Assembly: GCF_019890635.1 (NCBI RefSeq)
Contig: NZ_JAIOAB010000016.1
Span: 56,366 to 120,365 of the forward strand
Source of the DNA: Streptomyces sennicomposti
GTDB taxonomy: Bacteria > Actinomycetota > Actinomycetes > Streptomycetales > Streptomycetaceae
Length of the DNA stretch: 64,000 nucleotides
Reading direction: 5' to 3'
How positions within the stretch are numbered: position 1 is the first letter of the stretch; every line of letters begins with the position of its first letter. The translations under genes and the position numbers were made by a program. Of the stretch, positions 16,870 to 24,713 are shown one piece after another. Below the pieces are notes generated by a model. It was given only the letters and a program-made list of their open reading frames with translations. It was not told where the DNA came from and did no database searches.

Positions 16870-17253
16870 TCAGAGGTCGCCCTGGCGGTAGGAGCGGGCC
16901 GCGGCCATGACTTCCTTGAAGTGGTCGTCGGCGATGGCCTGCAGGGGGGAGCTGTCTTCGAGCTGGGGGTTCATCCCCATCATCCAGGCGCGTGCGACGT
17001 GCCGGTTCTCGCACTCCTCGATGTACCGGAAGACCTGGAACGCGGTGCGCAGGCGGAACTCGGAGTCGAAGCGGGGGTTGTTCTGCCCCCGGCACCACCG
17101 GCCTACCTGCTTGGCGTCCTCAATGCCGGCGACGTAGGCGACGGTGCGCTGACTGAACTGTTCCTGAAGGAAGCGGGCGATCTCGGGGATGCCCAGCTCT
17201 GCCGTGTCGCGGTGGGCTCGGTCCTCTGCGGTGGTCTCTCGCTGAGTGGACAT
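16870..17253 (-). CDS. Xre/MbcA/ParS-like antitoxin (probable partner of a RES toxin)
   Basis: A 127-residue, mostly helical protein. After an N-terminal helix (AHRDTAELGIPEIARFLQEQ) comes RTVAYVAGIEDAKQVGRWCR, a helix-turn-helix-like segment seen in MbcA/ParS-type antitoxins. The following RLRTAFQVFRYIEE and HVARAWMMGMNPQLEDSSP match the C-terminal toxin-binding region of that family. GAGGAAACGAGGAGA lies just upstream of the ATG. A RES-domain gene lies upstream on the same strand, so a toxin-antitoxin pair is likely, but the order (toxin first) and the 485-bp gap are unusual for a cotranscribed pair. Confident on fold, less so on pairing. Confidence 0.7.
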   Translation of the reverse strand: MSTQRETTAEDRAHRDTAELGIPEIARFLQEQFSQRTVAYVAGIEDAKQVGRWCRGQNNPRFDSEFRLRTAFQVFRYIEECENRHVARAWMMGMNPQLEDSSPLQAIADDHFKEVMAAARSYRQGDL

Positions 17254-17738
17254 GGTCTCCTCGTTTCCTCACCGCTCGCTGGTGCTGCCTGTGGAGCGGG
17301 AGATGTCACGCCGTGCGCGGCGTGAAGGCTGTGTGTGGTGGTGACCGCGGGGATTCAGCTGGGGCGGGGAGCGCCACGCGTGCTTGCGTCCGGGTCGCTG
17401 CGATGGGCAGCACACTGTGTCGGCCTGGAGGAGGCGCAGATGCGCGGGAACGTACTCGGTGCGACGTGCTCCGATCGCGGTCCAAGCCCGGCTAACCGGC
17501 CTATCGATCTTTCCAACATCGGTCCCCCTCTTGGCTGTTGGGTCGATGGTACCCGTTTTACAGCTCTAAAATCCATGGCTTTCCCCGGTGAAAACACCCC
17601 CGAATCCCCCCTCCAGCGCCACTCGAACATCGCTGACCTGGCACTATGCGGGTCACACCGGTTACTGAAGTGTGACGTGCGGAACGCCGGGTAGACCGGA
17701 ACGAGTGATGATGGATACGGCCAGTTGACGCAAGATGC
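17254..17738. other. 485-bp gap between RES gene and antitoxin-like gene; regulatory
   Basis: The central part (about 17500-17690) is less GC-rich than the surroundings and holds runs such as TTTTACAGCTCTAAAATCC, as expected for promoter DNA. No ORF with host codon usage is seen. It presumably carries an independent promoter for the antitoxin-like gene. Confidence 0.45.
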
Positions 17739-18419
17739 TCACCTGACGGTCAGTCCGTACTCCCGCGCCACTTCCTGCAACTCGGCCGTCTCGGCCCGGA
17801 TGGCCCGGCGTTCCTCCTCCCTGAGCGGCGTGTCGCGCAGGATCGCCCAGCACTGGCATCCGCCGTACAGGGAGCGGTAGGTGATGCCCTGGTACTTCTG
17901 GCCGCCCTCGCTGTCGCGCTGGGCCACCGCCCAGGCGGCGATCTGGCGCGCGATACGGCGGTCCCTGCCGTAGATGTCGCGGTCGGTGAGGGGGCCGGTG
18001 ACGCCCCACTTGGCGAGTTCCGCCTCCAGTTCGCCGGCCAGCGCCTTCCTGGTGTCCTCGGAGTCGACGTCGAGGAAGGCCGCCTCCGCCGTCGGGACCA
18101 GCCGGACGAGGATGCGCTCGTCCCGCCAGCTGGAAGGGACCTGGCCGATCCCCATGAGGTCGGAGTTGGGCTCGGCGTCGCTCATGAGGGCGCGGATCAC
18201 CGGATCGACCCGGAAATGAGCCAGTGCCTCGGCGAAGCAGCCGGCGAGATCGCTGGCGCAGTAGAGCATGCCGTAGGAGAAGAGGCTGAAGCGGCCGGCC
18301 GACGAACCGCTGAACGTATCGGGCTCCACCTGGTTGTACCGGACGGGGGCGTGCGCCCAGCCCAGGCGCCACACACCGTCCGGGGGCGCGGGGACACTGG
18401 TGACGGAAGGCGTCGTCAT
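17739..18419 (-). CDS. RES-domain protein (probable NAD-degrading toxin)
   Basis: A 226-residue cytoplasmic protein. Characterised RES toxins degrade NAD+ by phosphorolysis. Family features visible are VWRLGWAHAPVRYNQV near the N-terminus, GRFSLFSYGMLYCASDLAGC followed by FAEALAHF (the Arg-Phe-Ser box, Tyr-Cys-Ala-Ser box and conserved Glu), and late YRSLYGGCQCWAIL where the third active-site residue is usually found. The start is the ATG at 18419, preceded by GGAGG at good spacing; a longer in-frame extension lacks conserved features. The antitoxin-like gene at 16870 is the probable partner. The variant SLYGG in place of the commoner SxR/G pattern leaves catalytic activity unproven. Confidence 0.75.
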   Translation of the reverse strand: MTTPSVTSVPAPPDGVWRLGWAHAPVRYNQVEPDTFSGSSAGRFSLFSYGMLYCASDLAGCFAEALAHFRVDPVIRALMSDAEPNSDLMGIGQVPSSWRDERILVRLVPTAEAAFLDVDSEDTRKALAGELEAELAKWGVTGPLTDRDIYGRDRRIARQIAAWAVAQRDSEGGQKYQGITYRSLYGGCQCWAILRDTPLREEERRAIRAETAELQEVAREYGLTVR

Positions 18420-18699
18420 CGGCGGTGTCCTCCGTCCCGGCCGGCCGCCGTGGTGGACGGCCGGGCGTCGCCGTCGGCCGTCGCGGGAATCGGACCACCA
18501 GGGCGGCCGGCGGATCGGGTTAAGGCAGCGGTCATGGCTCCTCACCGGTTTCGCGTGTTGCGGGTGACTCATCGAACAGTCGTGGCCCCAGGCACTGGGC
18601 GGAACATTCTCCCCAACCGCTGCCGTTTCTCAGGGCTGTTGGGGGGAGCGCACGGGGCGCATTCGCAGTGCGTGGGCGCATAGGGCAGGCGCACGGTCC
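18420..18699. other. Intergenic between WD40 gene end and RES gene start
   Basis: About 280 bases. The RES promoter (minus strand) must lie here. No gene is recognised and no strong hairpin is apparent. Confidence 0.4.
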
Positions 18700-20991
18700 T
18701 CAGATACGGTCGTGATCCAACCGGAAGACGGAGGTCTCCCGCTCACCGGCGGCCAGCAGGAGCAGTGCCCCTTCGCGGGTGTGGTCACGGGCGGTCTTCA
18801 GGGTGCCGACGGGCTCCGCGGTGACGATCTGGAGCAGCCGCCGGTCCGCGTCCGGGTCCCACAGGTGGATGCTGGTCCTGCCCGCCGCGGCGAAGAGCCG
18901 GCGGCCGGAGGGCAGGGTCAGGGACGTCACCGCCGTCAGTTCACCGTCACCGGGGCTGAGCTGTGCGGTCTGCTCGCCGGTGTCGGCCCGCCAGAGTTTG
19001 AGGGTCCCGTTCTGGCCCGCGCTGGCCACAAGCGACTCGTCGTCGGGTCCCAGGGCGAAGGCGAGGTCGTTCACGAAGTGCTGTCCGCACCTGATGGTCG
19101 GACCGCACTGCCGGAGGGTCCGTACGTCCCACACCCGTACGTTGCCGTCGCTGCCGCCGGAGGCGACCCGGAAGCCGTGCCGGCGGCGGTACTGGGTGGC
19201 CAGGCAGCGCACGCTGAACTGGTGGTCGGGGAAGTGCGCCAGGCGCCGGCCGGACGGCAGGTCCCACACGCACACCCGGCCGTCGGTGCTGCCGCTGGCG
19301 AGGAGTTCGACACCGTTCAGCGGCACCATCGTCAGCGCGGGCAGATGGTGCCCGGGCAGCTCCAGCACGGGTTCGCCGTGCGGCTTCGCCGGGTCCAGCA
19401 GGATGATCCGGCTGTCCTCCAGCGCGACCGCCAGATGCAGCCGGCCCTTCAGCCGGGGCCAGGCCAGAGCGGTCACCGCCTGCCCCTCGTGAACGGTCCG
19501 GAGATCGGTGGAGCGGTGGATGTCCCCGACCGCGATCCGGCCGCCCCGGGCCGTGGCCAGGAGATGCGGCTGCGTGGGGGAAAGGGCGCTGGCCGTGATG
19601 CGGTCCCGGCGTTCGGGGGCGTCGTGGAAGGTCCGGGCGGTCAGGGGCCAGCTCCGTACAGTGGCATCGGCTCCGGCGGTGATCAGGCGGGGTCCGGCCG
19701 CGCCGCTCGGGCAGGTGAGGGCGTTCAGGGCGGCGGTGTGGGCGGGCAGCGGCCTGCCGACGGGTTCGAGACCGGGCAGGCTCCACAGGCGGGCACTGCC
19801 GTCGCCGCCCGCCGTGAGCAGGGCCCAGCCCTCGTCGACCCGGGTGAGCAGCAGCGAGGTGATGGCCGAACCGCTGCCGGGCGCCCGGTCGATCGTCTCC
19901 CCGGTGCGGGTCGCGTCGTGCACGGAGAGGTTCCCGTCCTCGTCGGCCACGGCGTACCGGCCCGGCCGGGGCAGTGCGGCGACGGCGCGCACGCGCGCCC
20001 GGTGCTCCGAGAGCAGCCGGGTGCGGCGGCCGTCGTAGAGGTGGACGCTGTCGCGCTGGGCGCACAGCAGCCCCTGGCCGCCGCCGGGCATCGGCAGGGG
20101 ACTCAGCAGGGGGCTGTCCGTGAGGCGGGGCAGCGGGATGTCCACGGGGCGGAGCACGACCGGATGGAGGGCGGCGACGTACCCGTCGCTGAACGCCGCC
20201 AGCAGGGCCGGCGTGTGGTGTGCGGGCCGGTGCAGGGTCAGGGAGCTGACCCAGGTCCCCGGCCGGCGCGGCACGGCACGGAGTTTCAGCCGACCGCGCA
20301 GGGCGTCCACGACGGTGACGGAGCCGTCGCTGCTGCCGGTCGCCACCAGGCCGCCGGGCAGGGCCAGCAACTGGGTGATCTGACCGCGGTGGACGCGCAG
20401 CGGTGCGTAGGCGTTGCTGCCGTCGTGGCGCAGGGCGTGCAGGAAGCCGCGGTCGTCGCCGGCCATGACGAGGGCGCGGTCGTGCGGGGCGTCGACGGCG
20501 GCCAGCGCGGTCACGGCGACCTCGTTGACGAGCCACACGTTGTCCGGGGCGGCCCCCTCGCTCCAGACGGGGGTCACCGGCGACCGGTCGAACGCCTGGG
20601 GCTCGGGCGCTCCGGCGGGGGTCGTCCGGGTGGTGTGCCGCGCCAGGCGGAGGCTCGTCGCGCGGGACAGCGGGTCGACGTCGCGCACGAACGGCTCGAG
20701 CCGGGCCCAGGCCTGGAGCCACTGGCTTCCGGTGGCGTCGGTGGGGTGCGCCGCAAGCAGCCGGCGCACCCCGAGGCTCGATTCCCACGGCAGCAGTGCG
20801 GGCGGGACATGGGCGTCGTCGAGGACGCGGCCCCGCGCGGCGTGCTCGGCCAGGTGCCGGCGCAGATACGGGTGGGGCGGCATGGTGGAGTCGTCCGGTA
20901 CGAGTTCGGCCAGCGCCTCGGCGATCCGGCGGTGGATCTCGCTGTGGCCGCTGCGCTCGAGTGGGTCGATGGGGTCGATGGGGTCGCTCAC
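18700..20991 (-). CDS. WD40-repeat beta-propeller protein paired with the caspase-STAND protein
   Basis: A 763-residue protein. The GTG start at 20991 overlaps the stop of the upstream caspase-STAND gene (GTGA), so the two are translationally coupled. Residues 1-150 are helical and lack repeats. The rest is a series of WD-type blades, each ending with a hydrophobic G-D/S-D-G core: LVATGSSDGSVTVVD, LLTAGGDGSARLWSL, LITAGADATVRSWPL, LLASGSTDGRVCVWDL, VASGGSDGNVRVWDV, VASAGQNGTLKLWRA and others, enough for one or two propellers. No enzyme motif is seen. In STAND-type proteins a WD40 region is often the C-terminal sensor; here it is a separate coupled protein. Sensor or scaffold is therefore the likely role (inference). 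Confidence 0.85.
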   Translation of the reverse strand: MSDPIDPIDPLERSGHSEIHRRIAEALAELVPDDSTMPPHPYLRRHLAEHAARGRVLDDAHVPPALLPWESSLGVRRLLAAHPTDATGSQWLQAWARLEPFVRDVDPLSRATSLRLARHTTRTTPAGAPEPQAFDRSPVTPVWSEGAAPDNVWLVNEVAVTALAAVDAPHDRALVMAGDDRGFLHALRHDGSNAYAPLRVHRGQITQLLALPGGLVATGSSDGSVTVVDALRGRLKLRAVPRRPGTWVSSLTLHRPAHHTPALLAAFSDGYVAALHPVVLRPVDIPLPRLTDSPLLSPLPMPGGGQGLLCAQRDSVHLYDGRRTRLLSEHRARVRAVAALPRPGRYAVADEDGNLSVHDATRTGETIDRAPGSGSAITSLLLTRVDEGWALLTAGGDGSARLWSLPGLEPVGRPLPAHTAALNALTCPSGAAGPRLITAGADATVRSWPLTARTFHDAPERRDRITASALSPTQPHLLATARGGRIAVGDIHRSTDLRTVHEGQAVTALAWPRLKGRLHLAVALEDSRIILLDPAKPHGEPVLELPGHHLPALTMVPLNGVELLASGSTDGRVCVWDLPSGRRLAHFPDHQFSVRCLATQYRRRHGFRVASGGSDGNVRVWDVRTLRQCGPTIRCGQHFVNDLAFALGPDDESLVASAGQNGTLKLWRADTGEQTAQLSPGDGELTAVTSLTLPSGRRLFAAAGRTSIHLWDPDADRRLLQIVTAEPVGTLKTARDHTREGALLLLAAGERETSVFRLDHDRI

Positions 20992-23156
20992 TGCTCGCTC
21001 CCGGCGTCGGACGCGACGTCGTCGGCCGGGAGGTCGTCGTCGGCCAGGTCGTCGTCGGTGTTCATCAGCAGGTCCACGAGGGCTTCGTGGGCGGGGCGGT
21101 AGACGAGCCGGTTGTCCTCGTGATCGTGGGCGAGATAGCCGCTGAGCCGGCCGGCGAGGAGTCTGGCGATCATGGTGTCCCATTCGTCGGCGGGCAGCCG
21201 GCGCCGCAGGAAGACCCCCGCGACCTGGGGCCAGATGTCCGACCAGGGGACGCCGGCTCCCTGGGCGAAGGCGGCGGCCCGCAGCAACGCCAGGGCGACG
21301 TCGCGGGGCAGCCCGTCCCGGTCCTCCTCGACGAGCCGCAGGTCCTGGACGAGCAGGCCGCGGATGCCCTGCCTGAGTCTCTTCTGCCACCTGGGGTGCG
21401 CGGCCAGCTGTGCCGGATCACGGGCCTTGCGCAGGTGTTCCCCCGCCACCCTGGCGTCGATGAAGGACGGGGCGAGGACGGGGGCGACCAGTCGCGCGGC
21501 GGCCCGGGCCGTGCCGCGGTGGCCGCCGGCGCTGATCAGGGCGTGCAGGTACTCCTCGATGTCCCGCCGGGCGTCCTCGCCGTCGGTGCGCTGCACCTCG
21601 GCGGTGCGGAAGACCTGCCTGAGCACCTGCAGCAGTTCGTGTTCGTCGCCGGCGGCCGACGGGTCGGGGCGGGAGGAGGGGCGGGTGGAGCGGATGCCGA
21701 TCAGCAGCCGCGCCGCGGGCCGCGCCGCCGGTGGGCCGTCGTCCGTCCGCTGGCCGGGCACGCCCGGGGACGGCGCGCAGAACCCGCTCAGCGGCGCCAG
21801 CACGTCGTGGACGATGCGGTGACGTTCGAAGGCTTCGTCCAGCCCGTCGATCACCAGCGTGACCGGCTGCCCGGCATCGCGCACGTAGTCGTGGAGCTGG
21901 CCCGACCAGCGCTGCACCGGGTCGTCGGCCGGCCCCACCGGGGCGGGACGGACCCGCAGGGCGCGCAGCAGGTCGGAGGCGACCTGGGCGGCGTCGCGGC
22001 GGTGCGCGAGGACGGCGGCGGTCACCGATCCCTCCGGGGGGATCGTGTCGGCGGCCGCCAGGTCCGCGGCCGCCTTGTACAGGGGGTCCTCGCGGAAGAG
22101 CGGGTCGCTGAGCACGACGGCGCGGGCGATCACGGCGGACTTGCCGCTGCCCGTGCTGCCGGTGATGAGCAGGACGCCTCGCCCGCGCCGGGGCCCGAGG
22201 AACGTCGCGATGTGCCGGTTGAGGTCGTCCCGCCCCCGGAAGTACCACCCGGCGTCGCTCTCCTGGGTGCGGCCGGTGGCGCGGTCCAGCCAGTAGCCGT
22301 CGGCCGCGGTCGCCTGCCGCGGGCTCACCCCGATCAGGTCCCGGGCGCGCACGTACCCCGGGTTGGGCAGGCAGGGGCTGGGGTCTTCGAGTCCGCTGCC
22401 GTCCACCAGGCGCCGCAGGCGGTAGCGCTCGCGGTCGGCGTGGCGTAACTCGCGCTCGTACTCGGCCATGAACTCCACCACCGTGAGGTACGGGGTGGTG
22501 ATGCCGGACTTGGTGCGGAGCCGTTCGTACACGCCGCGCAGAGTGGCCGGGAAGCGGCGGACCTCGATGGTGCGGTTGTGGGCGCAGGTGACGAGCACGT
22601 CCAGGCGGCTCTTCTCCCGCCGGTCCTGGCCGAGGTCCTTGACCAGGAGGGAGAGTTCGGTGTCGAGTCTGGCCGCGTAGCAGGCGTTGACGATCACCAG
22701 GACGTTCTCGACGTGGGAGTCGAGCGCGGCGGCGATGATGTCGCTGGTGCGCACGGCCGTGGCCAGGTAGCGCCCCTGCTCGGTCTTCGGCAGTTTGAGG
22801 AAGTGGGTGCCGGAGGCGGCGGCGATGCCGTGTCCGGTGATGAACAGGACCAGGGCGTGGCCCCGCATCCCGCGTACCCCCTCGGTGCGCAGCAGGTCCT
22901 CGACGTCGTCGCGGCTCTTGAGGGCGCGCGGCGGCACGGCGTGGAACGGCGGCAACGAGCCGCCGGGGCCCCACCACTGGCCGACGACCTCGAGTTGCTC
23001 GTCGATGCCGGCCGCGAACTCCTCCGCCTCGTCCTCGTCGTCGTCCTCGTAGTCACGGACGGCGACGGTCAGCAGTTTCCGCGGGCCGACGGGCCGGTCG
23101 TCCTCCATCGCGGCCACTGCGAGTTGTTCCTGAACCTCGCCCCCCGTGTGCCCCAT
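20988..23156 (-). CDS. Caspase-like (C14) protease fused to STAND/NACHT-type ATPase
   Basis: The 722-residue form starts at the ATG at 23156 (an alternative ATG at 23108 also precedes the fold). Residues 25-250 form a caspase-like domain: the catalytic His is H109 in VLFITGHG and the Cys is C159 in VIVNACYAA. Residues 300-560 are a P-loop ATPase: Walker A ITGSTGSGKSAV (about 331-342), Walker B TLVIDGLDEA (about 433-442) and LLIGIRSTRP as sensor-like segment. The remaining 160 residues are helical, ending in an acidic tail. This layout (effector, signalling ATPase, separate WD40 sensor) is typical of prokaryotic conflict systems that trigger cell death. It is divergent from the lipase gene with 18 bp between starts. 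Confidence 0.88.
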   Translation of the reverse strand: MGHTGGEVQEQLAVAAMEDDRPVGPRKLLTVAVRDYEDDDEDEAEEFAAGIDEQLEVVGQWWGPGGSLPPFHAVPPRALKSRDDVEDLLRTEGVRGMRGHALVLFITGHGIAAASGTHFLKLPKTEQGRYLATAVRTSDIIAAALDSHVENVLVIVNACYAARLDTELSLLVKDLGQDRREKSRLDVLVTCAHNRTIEVRRFPATLRGVYERLRTKSGITTPYLTVVEFMAEYERELRHADRERYRLRRLVDGSGLEDPSPCLPNPGYVRARDLIGVSPRQATAADGYWLDRATGRTQESDAGWYFRGRDDLNRHIATFLGPRRGRGVLLITGSTGSGKSAVIARAVVLSDPLFREDPLYKAAADLAAADTIPPEGSVTAAVLAHRRDAAQVASDLLRALRVRPAPVGPADDPVQRWSGQLHDYVRDAGQPVTLVIDGLDEAFERHRIVHDVLAPLSGFCAPSPGVPGQRTDDGPPAARPAARLLIGIRSTRPSSRPDPSAAGDEHELLQVLRQVFRTAEVQRTDGEDARRDIEEYLHALISAGGHRGTARAAARLVAPVLAPSFIDARVAGEHLRKARDPAQLAAHPRWQKRLRQGIRGLLVQDLRLVEEDRDGLPRDVALALLRAAAFAQGAGVPWSDIWPQVAGVFLRRRLPADEWDTMIARLLAGRLSGYLAHDHEDNRLVYRPAHEALVDLLMNTDDDLADDDLPADDVASDAGSEQ

Positions 23157-23174
23157 CTCACTAGTGTGACAGGC

Positions 23175-24662
23175 ATGATTCAGCGGGCACAGGGCCATCT
23201 CCCCACTCACTCCTACGGAGTCGAGCCACCGGTACTCCCCGAGGTCACCCATGACGCCGTCGTCGTCGTTCCGGGCATCATGGGGAGCGAGTTGCTGGAC
23301 ACGAGCACCGGCGACGTGGTGTGGGGGCTGGCGAACAGCCGTTGGCTCACCCGTGCCTGGCTGACCCGCTCCGGGCTGGCGCCCCTCCGGCTCACCCCCG
23401 ACGAACTGGCGGGCCACTACGGTCGCGTCGTCGCCCCGAGGCTGCTCAGGACCCCGGTCTGGAGCCCGTTCCTCAACGGCTTCGAGCCCTACCACAAGCT
23501 GCTGCGGACCATCGGGAACACCGTCGCGCACCCCGAGGCGGTCCTCACCTTCCCCTACGACTGGCGTCTGCCCGTCGCCGCCCATGCCCGCGCCCTGGCC
23601 ACCGCGGCCCGCGAGCACCTCACCCGCTGGCGCGCGCACCCGGCCCAGGCGGCAGCCCGGGCGCACGCGGTCGACCAGCGCGAGGCGCGCCTCGTCTTCA
23701 TCGCCCACTCCATGGGCGGGCTGGTCACCCGTGCGGCCCTCTCCCTCGGCGGTGACGGCGACCTCGCCGACGACACCCGGGGCGTCATGACCCTGGGCAC
23801 CCCCTATCAGGGGTCCGTGGTCGCGGCCAACATCCTCAACGCGGTCCAGGGCGCGCCCATCCCGCTGCCGCACGGCCGGCTCGCCGCCGCGGCCGCCACC
23901 ATGCCGGGCGTGCACGACCTGCTGCCCCGCTTCCTGTGCCTGGAGGAGGACGACACCGTCCGTCGCCTCACGCCCGCGGACGTCGCCGATCTCGGGGGCG
24001 ACAAGGATCTCTTCCAGGCGTCACAGGACTTCTTCGAGACCCTCGCCCGCGATCCCCTGCCCGGGCTCCGGCCCGTCGCCGGCGTCGGCCAGGCGACCGT
24101 CCAGTCGATGCGGCTGGTCTCCGGCGTCGTCCACGCCTCCGAGTACTGCTTCCGCGCGGACGGCGACGGGGAACTCAAGCGCGACGCCCACGGGCGCCCC
24201 CTGCGGTTCCCCGGCAAGGGGGACGGGACGGTCCACCGCCCCTCCGCCTCCCCCGCCCGCAACACCCAGAACATCTCCGCCCAGCACGGGGCACTGGCGA
24301 GCGGCTCCCAGGCCCAGGTCGCGGTCTCCTCCTTCCTCCTGGAGGACGACCACCTCGGCCAGGAGCAGGCCGACCGGGTGTTGGGGCTTCAGGTGCCCGA
24401 CTACGTCCGGGCCGCCGCCAAGTGGGACCTGTCCGTCACCGGGACCGACGACCCGGCGGGCGTCACCTGCTCCGTGTCGGCCGTCGACTCCGAGTACAGC
24501 AGGACGGCCCGCGTGCAGACGGACGGCGACGACCGGCTGCGCGCGACGGTCTCCGTCCCCGACACGGGCCTCTACCGGGTCACCGTCGCCGCGGACCACA
24601 GCCCCCCGCTCACCCAGCTGGTCTTCGCCGGACCGGACGGGACCAGGTTCCTCGACGAGTAG
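23175..24662 (+). CDS. LCAT-like alpha/beta-hydrolase (lipase/acyltransferase family)
   Basis: A 495-residue protein. Its N-terminal DAVVVVPGIMGSELLD is the oxyanion-hole region of LCAT/PDAT-type lipases. FPYDWRLPV at 127 is the conserved PYDWR box. The nucleophile is S179 in FIAHSMGGLVTRAA, then TLGTPYQGSV, and GDGTVH near residue 353 supplies the expected catalytic His. After about 400 a beta-rich C-terminal segment (KWDLSVTGTDDPAG, VSVPDTGLYRVTV) suggests a small extra domain. There is no signal peptide, so it acts inside the cell unless exported otherwise. It is head-to-head with the caspase-STAND gene, too close for independent promoters. A membrane-attacking effector is plausible but inferred; an ordinary intracellular lipase is the alternative. 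Confidence 0.85.
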   Translation: MIQRAQGHLPTHSYGVEPPVLPEVTHDAVVVVPGIMGSELLDTSTGDVVWGLANSRWLTRAWLTRSGLAPLRLTPDELAGHYGRVVAPRLLRTPVWSPFLNGFEPYHKLLRTIGNTVAHPEAVLTFPYDWRLPVAAHARALATAAREHLTRWRAHPAQAAARAHAVDQREARLVFIAHSMGGLVTRAALSLGGDGDLADDTRGVMTLGTPYQGSVVAANILNAVQGAPIPLPHGRLAAAAATMPGVHDLLPRFLCLEEDDTVRRLTPADVADLGGDKDLFQASQDFFETLARDPLPGLRPVAGVGQATVQSMRLVSGVVHASEYCFRADGDGELKRDAHGRPLRFPGKGDGTVHRPSASPARNTQNISAQHGALASGSQAQVAVSSFLLEDDHLGQEQADRVLGLQVPDYVRAAAKWDLSVTGTDDPAGVTCSVSAVDSEYSRTARVQTDGDDRLRATVSVPDTGLYRVTVAADHSPPLTQLVFAGPDGTRFLDE

Positions 24663-24713
24663 GGACCTCGCGGGGGGCGGGAGGCGGTGGCCGGGGTGGT
24701 CGCCGCCCCGGGG

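Noticed and set aside
18712..21102. 796-residue plus-strand frame opposite the WD40 gene
   Set aside because: Shadow frame; the minus strand encodes clear WD40 blades.
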